Assembly (NCBI GenBank): GCA_011947345.1
Contig: JAAVTG010000582.1
Span: 1 to 37,150, forward strand
Length of the DNA stretch: 37,150 nucleotides
Direction: 5' to 3'
From: Phytophthora quininea
Lineage: Eukaryota > Oomycota > Peronosporomycetes > Peronosporales > Peronosporaceae
Part shown: piece after piece, positions 30,901-37,150 of the stretch
Layout: each line of letters starts with the position of its first letter
How positions within the stretch are numbered: the stretch's first letter is position 1
Position numbers and translations under genes: made by a program
The notes under the pieces: generated by a model
Databases searched by the model: none
What the model saw: the letters and a program-made list of their open reading frames with translations, nothing else
What the model was told of the DNA's origin: nothing

Positions 30901-31002
30901 GGTGAAGTCGACATTCAGCCCTCTCAGCTTTCTCGCCTTCCAACCGTCCTTGGACAGCTGACGCCAGAGGGCCTTGAACGACTTTTCGCCGGGCGCGTTC
31001 AT
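27978..31002 (-). CDS. piggyBac-like transposase (DDE_Tnp_1_7), five exons, frame breaks in exon 5
   Basis: The start is MNAPGEKSFKALWRQLSK (31,002). Introns, each GT-AG: 30,779-30,824 (46 nt), 30,391-30,466 (76 nt, phase doubtful), 29,981-30,041 (61 nt) and 29,105-29,274 (170 nt). The N-terminus holds a FKALWR...RGEDHF unit, a Pro/Ala/Ser linker and an acidic stretch. The catalytic core shows GYRLGSRVSFDEG (first Asp), KRLIIADNFYSSCALTLKLL (second Asp) and YHAGMGGVDTHDQLR (third Asp). The C-terminus has a cysteine-rich finger (CKVCSAMAD...FYCPICKQQ), then NIRYRKRKHADSDGEESEED. Exon 5 changes frame near 28,915, 28,850, 28,570 and 28,185. The enzyme cuts and pastes at TTAA. All catalytic residues seen are kept. 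Confidence 0.88.
29152..30468. repeat. dispersed copies of the piggyBac end palindrome inside transposase introns
   Basis: The 19-bp motif ATTCTGTATNATACAGAAT recurs, with substitutions, inside three of the four introns. Copies lie at 29,152-29,170, 29,197-29,215 and 29,245-29,263 (170-nt intron), at 30,024-30,041 (61-nt intron, including its splice donor), and at about 30,402 and 30,425 with a weaker one near 30,450 (76-nt intron). I saw none in the exons. Confidence 0.8.
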
Positions 31003-31280
31003 ATTCGTAGCGTGGACCGAAGCTGGTTGGTTGCGTGGTCAAAATCTTGAGTGACTTGGGGGTTGAAAAAGTGGGACTTTGCGAATAACTGGCTTCAAAC
31101 AGAATTTGCAAACCTCTGCTGGTTTTATACTGTATTTTCTATACAGGCAGAGCAATTTCCGTCTATCTTACCCTCACAGATCCATTGTGATTGCTTCCAT
31201 ACCTGCCCATACAATATTTCATGTGCGGTGAAATAACGCGCTTCTAAGCTTTCGGAATACTTTTACCTGTAATAGTACTT

Positions 31281-31314
31281 ATTCTGTATAATACAGAATA
31301 CCGCGCTACAAGGG
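31281..31314 (-). repeat. piggyBac right terminal inverted repeat
   Basis: Read inwards from TTAA: CCCTTGTAGCGCGG, then directly TATTCTGTATTATACAGAAT. It lacks the six-base ACTCTA spacer of the left end. Confidence 0.92.
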
Positions 31315-31318
31315 TTAA

Positions 31319-31475
31319 AGATCTCATGCAAACTAAAGGTACTCCTGGCAGGAACCCAGTGCGCATCCTCGTGCAGTTGCCAAATCAGGGGATCGTGCTT
31401 GAACAGTCGCTTCCAAAGATACCACGGAAAATCCCCAGATTGACTGGGATTTCCCGGATTATGGGAGCTTGTCAC
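31319..31475 (-). pseudogene. open frame interrupted by the piggyBac insertion (other part 27,409-27,536)
   Basis: Reading leftwards, GDFPWYLWKRLFKHDPLIWQ leads to RSTFSLHEIF and ends at the TTAA. If the element is removed and one TTAA is kept, the frame continues on the far side as NQTEFVLPSKWQAGRLARR and stops at 27,409-27,411. That gives about 95 codons in all, with a stop codon just upstream of 31,475. No family recognised; it might be part of a gypsy leader or an older gene. Confidence 0.4.
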
Positions 31476-33396
31476 AATCCTGAGACTTATGGGGCTCTAT
31501 TCTGGGGAACGCTGCAAGTGGCCGCCAGAAGCATGTTTCTCAGATTAACTCAGAATCTGTATGGTCCTTGGCCGGCGGCGCTCGGTCCAGGACTTAGCTT
31601 GCTTCGCTTGGAGCCTGTTCACATCATTACTCCACAGCGCTCAATCCCCTGTCCTCTGCTGGACAGGCAGTGAGAGTTCTCTCCACGCTCTCGGTTACTG
31701 TCGCGCTACTTGTTGCGCGTCACCATCCATCCACAATCCGCCAGACTTTACGGGCACATCGTGTCAGGTTGGCTGTACCGTATACCATATTACGTTTATT
31801 CTGTCCTCTGACACATGGAACCTATTATTTCCACTGAAGCCCTTATCCCTCCTCAACGAATACTTAAAATTTTGGATTTAACCCTGCCTGATAGACCGTT
31901 TCTGTTGTTGTTGCTGCGCTTGGGGTGAACTTCATCTTGCACGCCAGCTACCATATCATTTGCTCCTTTGTGGCATTTATTTGGACATATTTCAAGAAGC
32001 TTCGACTGCGGCGCTGTCTCGTTTAAAATATAAAACTACCCCACGAGCACACATATTCGATCCAATACAAGGAAAGCTGAGTAGGATGCGCTTGATGCAA
32101 AGCTGTCGGCAATTTTCGACTTGTCACGTGGATGCAAAAGACAACTGCAGTTTATGGTAGCAATGGAGAAGAGTAGTGGCGCGATAACGTTGATTAAACC
32201 CCCGAAAGTACGTAAAGCAAGCTTTCAGTGACATCAATACCGGTACCTCGTCTCCTGCGCAGCTACAGCCAAAACATGAACGTGGGGCAAACCGCAATCA
32301 CCCTCTGTTTTATACACGGCAAGACGCGTGCTTACGGATTGACATTCTTGAGTCTAACCCAGGTTGCCTTGGGTGCTGCCCGTTTGAGGTACTCTTCAAG
32401 AAAAGGTTGCGGGAACGGGAGTTGTAGAGTGCATCGAAACCAAAAGCAATCGGTGATGCCGTCAGACAGAGCTGTCATCCATCCCTGAAACTGGTACAAG
32501 ATGTCATTAAAAACACCATAAAGTGAAACTCAACATCGCTTCACCTTTGAATCAGCAAACTGGTGGCAGAGAAAGCACGGGAAACACACTAACAGCGCCG
32601 GACACCATTTGATAGCATTGGAAAGAGGAGAAAACGATTGAAAAAATACGAAGAGATCTACTTCAGCACAACTCTAGATGCCGAGCTACGTTTGTATGGG
32701 AGTTGCTGTGCTAACCGGATCAGCGAGTCCCTTTTAGGCGGAAACGGCGTCCAAATAAACTTGCCCCCATTGTACAAAACCTGTCCCAGATGTGCAGAAA
32801 TGGTCGGTCCTATATTTAATCTTATATTATCCAGCGATTTGATGTGAGTACACAACAAAATGGCTACTACGGGTAGAACAGACGTGAAAACCACCGTCAG
32901 TCTTCTGGTTGTATTGCAGTCGTTTGTGCTAAACCGGAGACGTTTACACAACCATAATAATAAGCTGCAAAGCTCCTATCGATTGGTCCTTGTTAGGTGC
33001 AAATCTGATAAGAATTGGGCCTACAACACCTATTTGGGGGCTCGATGGTGTCCGGCACTGTAAACAAGTATTTTTGTATGAATCTTGATAGCTGCCGACA
33101 TAGTCAAAAACCTCTACGTACACCCGTCGAGTCTCTCAGGAACCAAGTAACGAAAATCGACCGCTTACTAGTTTTTATTGTCTACTTGACATTTCCGTGG
33201 CCGATTGAAGTCATCGCCCGAAAATTTCATTTTGTTTGACAATACTGCGCTGTTTGGCACGAAATCGGACTTACATGAACCATCACGGTACTGGCCCGGA
33301 TTGGTAAAAATGTAGACAGAATTCACCAAGATTAAGTACACATCAACAGTTACATATTTTGTGCACTGGAAGTCTACTGTTCCCAGATTATACACT
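31476..33396. other. AT-rich stretch without supported genes
   Basis: An open frame of 97 codons at 32,658-32,951 (-) has a hydrophobic middle (VVFTSVLPVVAILLCTH) and may be a repeat-borne fragment. Otherwise only short, unconvincing frames are present. No RNA gene or clear repeat was seen. Confidence 0.4.
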
Positions 33397-34571
33397 TTAC
33401 ACAGGATAGGCCACCGTCTCATTGCTCACGCAGACTTCAACGCTGACCAACAACTCAGCTAACTGCAGCCACAACATGGCTAGCGAAAGCAGTAACGTCC
33501 TGCTGACGCTTGAGGCGCGATCGCATGTTGCACTGATTTTGCGAACGCGTCGAAGGGGGCGAAAATGTGAGCCCAAATGGGTGGGACGCACAACGCCTCG
33601 CCGATGCCTTGCCACCACCCAGGTGGCCATGTATTCGCCAGTGCAGCAGCTGGCTGTCTCATCGAGGTGAGGAAGTGTACCGTCGAAGCGGGGCGCTTTA
33701 GTGTTGTGCGCAAAGACCGGAACGTGGACTGTTGGTGGAGGACGAGGGGCGCCGTCCACTGTTTGGGCGGATAGACGACAGAATCTTAGGGAGTAATCGA
33801 TGGTGTACGCTATTTTACACGGACGTGTCAATCGGAGAGCAAGTCGCTGCACTAACAGACCATTAGACCACTAACAGTGCAATACTTTTCATACAGGTAC
33901 AAGATTGGCAACACAAACAAAAGTAACTAACTTTTGCACTGGCGCGGTAGTGGTTGCTGAGAATTTCGGGCTTGTGCTTCGTTACAGACTTTTTGGGTAT
34001 GATGTCGTATGCACTTTGTTCCGCACTGTTGGTGCTCTAAACACCCTATCAAGCAGCGGTCGAAAGTACAGTTCCTTTTCAGCAAACTGTGCAGAAGCAA
34101 GCGGAAAAAAACGTTCTTGTTGAGCAAAAGAGTTTTTCGGGCATGTGTATGACGCATCCCGTGATTTGACGTACCGCGTCATTTTAGTGGACGGCACGTA
34201 GTTGGAGGAAAGGACGCAAATCAAATCACTGGAATGGTCGTGCCCATCTACCCGCGCCCCCTCGCTCCTGGCTCCCGCAAGGAGCCTGCATTCGCGATTC
34301 AAGCCACCCAATTTTGGAAATGCATTTGGAGCAGAACCAGCACGCGCGGGACCCAGCCACGTAAGCCAGCTCATTGCGACTAACGCCTCCTAAGCGTCTT
34401 ATTCCTCATGACCACCAAGTCGCCCGTGAGCCTCCACAGGTGATGGTTGGCGCTTCCGTCCTTCCCGACATGGTCCAGCAACCTCCATGTGTCTCCCGCT
34501 TTTATGACATCAGGAATGCAACGCAGCGCTTGAAAGTTGATCACTACAGACACACGTCTAGCTAACTCGCC
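33397..34571. other. upstream region of the Tup1-like exon, no supported gene
   Basis: Frames are open on both strands at 33,400-33,850 (151 codons on -, 82 on +), which makes neither convincing. The 150 bp before 34,572 should contain the promoter of the Tup1-like gene; no TATA or Inr-like element was certain. Confidence 0.35.
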
Positions 34572-35015
34572 ATGTACACGTCGTCGGCAGACCGGCGCGC
34601 GGATCGGCAACCCGAACGCCGTGCCGCCCCCGCAGCAACAGCAGCCCCAGCATTTTCAGGCCCGTCCTCGGGCAACCCTGGCGCTCCCCTCAGCTCACCA
34701 CGGGCGCCACCAGCCGCGTGGGCGATGCTGGACCAGGTCAAGGCCGAGTACGAAGCCGCCATCCAGCAGCTCAACATGGCCAAGATGGAGCAGCTCGAGA
34801 TGGAGCTCTTGATCCAGTCGCAGGTGGTGGAGATGGACCAGATCCAGCAGTCGCTCAAGGCGCTGGAGGCCAACCACCGCCGCATCCGCCAGCAGTACGA
34901 GGAGGACATGCTGCGCATGCGGCGCCAGCTCGAGAGCGGCCAGGTGCCGCCCTCAGCAACAGCAGCAACAGCCGCCGGAGTGGTCAACACTTCGCGAGGC
35001 GTTTCCACAAGCCGC
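34572..35015 (+). CDS. Tup1-like co-repressor, N-terminal exon (tetramerisation coiled coil)
   Basis: The start MYTSSADRRADRQPERR is followed by a Pro/Ala-rich leader and then a long coiled coil (residues about 50-117): AAWAMLDQVKAEYEAAIQQL, VVEMDQIQQSLKALEANHRR and IRQQYEEDMLRMRRQLES. The length and heptad pattern match the Tup_N domain, which tetramerises Tup1/Groucho-type transcription co-repressors and binds Ssn6/Cyc8. After a Ser/Thr/Ala linker comes a splice donor (GTAAGG at 35,016). No WD40 repeats follow in the window. Instead, MULE transposase sequence begins within about 65 bp. The family call rests on the coiled coil alone. Confidence 0.6.
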
Positions 35016-35059
35016 GGTAAGGCCATTTGCGTGATAATTGTAGACTATTCGTATTGCTA

Positions 35060-36278
35060 ACGCATGTTATTCCTCAGATTTTACTGTGTCAATTTCATGC
35101 ACTCCGCCGTGAGAGAGAGATGATGGTTGGCAAGAATTATTTTGTGGCGCCGTCCCGCCGCGCCGAAGTGGAGCAGCGATTCCAAGAGTTACTCTACATG
35201 CCGACTCGCGAGCAATTTCAAAACGGATTGGAGGAATTCGAACGGCGCTTGAAAACGCTTGCTCCTGCTTTTGCAGGATACTTTTCAGGAACTGGAAGTC
35301 CTGCAGCAATATGTGGGCAAACTATGGTCGTCGTCGCTGTTTTTCTGCCGGAAACACGACTACTAACCGCGTAGAAGCGGGATGGAATCAACTGAAGCAG
35401 TTGCTTGGCAAGAAAACCAGCGTCGATCGATGCGTTCGCGTGATGATGCAGCACCAGCTCAGTGTGTTGCGCGACGTGTCAAGTGTTGTTAATCTGTTTG
35501 AAGTTTGCCCACCTGTGGCGGACACTCTACCGCAAGAATTGCAACGACTCGGAGCCGTTTTGAGTGTGTTCGCTGTGGCGTTGGTAGTGGGTCAGTGGGA
35601 GCGCTACCTTACCGGGGAGTGAGTTGGAATTGGAGTCACGACCACGAGGAGCTCCGTGATGTGTACCGGCTTGCGCTGTCGGAGGGTAGCCAAATTCAAG
35701 TCACATGGCCGCTCCGTGGAGTCGTTGAATGTGATTGTGTCTTTTTCGTGTCGACTCGGCTCCCGTGTAAACATCTATGCAGTGTCTTGGCTTCTCTACG
35801 AGACCAAGACGCTTTTGAAGTTGAGCAACTTGACAGCCGATGGTCGGTGAGTGCGGCGCGGTCAGTGATTCCTGCCATCGATGAAACCGTCCGACATCTC
35901 CGATAGGTGAGCCGACTAACCGGTGATAGCTGCCACGAACCTGCCTCTGCAGTGATGCTCGGGTCCAGGAAGCGAATTGCCTACGTGAAGTTAAAGCGAG
36001 GAGAAGCCTGTAAGCAACCTGTTGTTTCCGACTGTGAGAAGTACAACATGGTGCGTGCGGAAGTGATGCCCGTGATTGACGCTCTCCAGCAACTACCGTC
36101 GCTGCGGTTTTATGAGGCCTTTGCTGACTTGCGTCTAGTGGTGGACACCTTCGTGCAGAAATGGAAGTTGCAGCCATTTGAACAGGTCGGAGGCAACGTT
36201 GACGACGACGACGTAGATGAAAATGAGACATCAGGTCACGAATCAGTAGACGAAAATCGTGAAGGTGCGCCCTTTTAA
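35060..36278 (+). pseudogene. MULE (Mutator-like) transposase, C-terminal half with SWIM zinc finger
   Basis: It begins ILLCQFHALRREREMM (35,078), the block after the last catalytic region of MULE transposases. NTTTNRVEAGWNQLKQLLGK follows (35,359 on), then the SWIM finger CDCVFFVSTRLPCKHL (CxCxnCxH, 35,730-35,780). The DDE core is absent. Frames change near 35,275 and 35,610. At 35,904-35,906 there is a TAG directly before GTGAGC. Here either a 46-nt intron (35,907-35,952, GTGAGC...CTGCAG) or an indel intervenes, and the protein then continues LGSRKRIAYVKLKRGEA to an acidic stretch. It feeds directly into the Ulp1 domain. Confidence 0.8.
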
Positions 36279-37150
36279 CGAGGTGTTGGGACGCCTTGCA
36301 AGAAAGAAGCGGTTAAATGATGTTGTGATGGATGCTGCGTTGTACTACGTTAGCACCTATTGTATCGGATGCTACGCTGTTGCGTCAGCCGATGTCACTT
36401 CGGGTGACTACATCTTTCCGGACTACGCACTGTCCTCGTGTTCGTACGTACTAGTTCCTGTATACATGAAAGGATTGGAGCATTGGATGATCCGGATCGT
36501 CGAAGTCCAACTGAACGGAGTTGCCGCGTCCAAGGGCAAGCTGTGGGTTACCCTTTACGATCCTCTTGGCATGAAATCCAATCTAGACGTGTGTGAGGCC
36601 ACCTGGGACTCGTACACATTGACACTGCTTCATAAATGGATCGACCGCGATGCAAGTCGTGTCAAGTTGCGCAACTTCGCACAAACCAGACCACGAAGAA
36701 AGACTACTCCACGCATTATAATGATGGCGACCGAGATTGCTTCTGCGGGGGATAGCGACGGCGGTGTGAAGAAGGCTACTGAAGCCACGGCATTGGTATC
36801 ATCAAATGTTGAAAGTATAGCTAGCGATGGCAAAATGTCACCATCACGAGACAATGATCAGTTTCCAAAAGTGGTCGTCACCAAGTTGAAAAGGCCCACT
36901 CAAGACGATGGCGTCAGCTGTGGTGTCTTCTGTCTCGCTCAAGCGTATAGCTACGTCAGTGGCGTCCGTGATTTGAAGAGAAGGACAGATATCACAGCGG
37001 AAGAAGTCGCTGCCATCCGCCTTCGAGTGCTATGGGCTATACTCAGCTTCAGCGACACAAACGACGAAACCCTTCGCCGCGATGTCAAAACCTGGATGAA
37101 GTTGCAGGATGTAGCTAGGGTAGTGGAGCGGATTTTCCGTGATGATGCAT
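36258..37150 (+). CDS. Ulp1/C48-type cysteine protease domain, continuing past the window
   Basis: One frame is open for about 890 bases to the window end. It shows RLNDVVMDAALYYV (the Ulp1 entry helix), LEHWMIRIVEV with the catalytic His, LWVTLYDPLG with the catalytic Asp, and TQDDGVSCGVFCLAQ with the oxyanion-hole Gln and catalytic Cys. A long Ser/Lys insert separates Asp from Gln/Cys. Ulp1 proteases remove SUMO-like tags. MULEs with a Ulp1 domain (KI-MULEs) are known in plants, and the same pairing is seen here. It joins the MULE frame after a one-base shift near 36,260. All four catalytic residues are present, so the protease may be active. Confidence 0.82.

Larger units (their letters stand above)
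27537..31314 (-). mobile_element. complete piggyBac-like transposon
   Basis: The left end starts CCCATGTAGCGCGG (27,537-27,550). The right end, read inwards, is CCCTTGTAGCGCGG (31,314-31,301), 13 of 14 identical. Both ends are followed by the same 19-bp palindrome, ATTCTGTATTATACAGAAT (27,557-27,575 and 31,281-31,299). The flanks are ATAA (27,533-27,536) and TTAA (31,315-31,318), the piggyBac target site with one mismatch. The 3,778-bp element encodes a transposase with the three-Asp catalytic blocks and a cysteine-rich C-terminus. TIR similarity suggests a fairly recent insertion. Confidence 0.92.

Noticed and set aside
33397..33852. 151-codon minus-strand frame
   Set aside because: The opposite strand is open as well, and neither translation shows a domain.
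34562..35026. 154-codon minus-strand frame opposite the Tup1-like exon
   Set aside because: It mirrors the GC-rich coiled-coil exon; Leu/Ser/Trp-rich shadow without a recognisable domain.
1..37150. tRNA, rRNA or CRISPR array
   Set aside because: No cloverleaf-like sequence, rRNA block or regularly spaced direct repeats was seen by eye on either strand.

Overview
The window reads as nuclear DNA of an oomycete, most likely Phytophthora or a close relative. The signs are a Crinkler (CRN) effector with an LFLAK motif, very short GT-AG introns (46-76 nt, one of 170 nt), intron-poor compact genes, a START/FYVE/GAF domain mix, and a dense load of Helitron, piggyBac, Harbinger, MULE, hAT-like and gypsy sequences. 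There is no bacterial gene organisation, and I saw no tRNA, rRNA or CRISPR array.

Layout. 1-4.2 kb is gene-dense: the 3' part of an LRR-TPR-coiled-coil protein (+), a spliceosomal SNRNP27-like RS protein (-), and a CENP-B/Tc5-type HTH protein (+). 4.7-6.3 kb holds a hairpin-forming repeat and a broken CRN gene with an HNH-nuclease-like C-terminus. 7.1-7.4 kb carries an isolated, strongly divergent histone H4 (-). 8.0-8.9 kb carries a probable 2OG-oxygenase-like protein with a C-terminal zinc finger (+), followed by decayed coding sequence. 9.7-16.1 kb is one Helitron RepHel gene (-). 16.8-18.2 kb is a shrunken PIF/Harbinger element with a repeat-rich end. 18.6-22.7 kb is a block of host genes on the minus strand: a DHHC palmitoyltransferase, a START/FYVE/GAF protein and a PDZ-like protein. 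22.7-27.4 kb is gene-poor, with hAT-like and gypsy debris, part of it inverted. 27,537-31,314 is a complete piggyBac-like element with terminal inverted repeats and flanking TTAA/ATAA. 31.5-34.5 kb shows nothing clear. 34.6 kb to the end holds an exon encoding a Tup1-like tetramerisation coiled coil, abutting the C-terminal part of a MULE transposase (SWIM finger) followed by a Ulp1-type cysteine protease domain that runs off the window.

Almost every multi-domain gene, including conserved host genes, is broken by single-base frame changes. Most have the sense of a lost base, and some lie in homopolymers. This suggests consensus errors in the assembly, so calling everything a pseudogene would be unsafe. 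I treat host genes as probably functional with indels, and the mobile-element genes and the CRN as uncertain. The observations most worth following up are the H4 variant lacking K20, the piggyBac whose introns repeat the palindrome found in its own ends, and the Tup1-MULE-Ulp1 junction.
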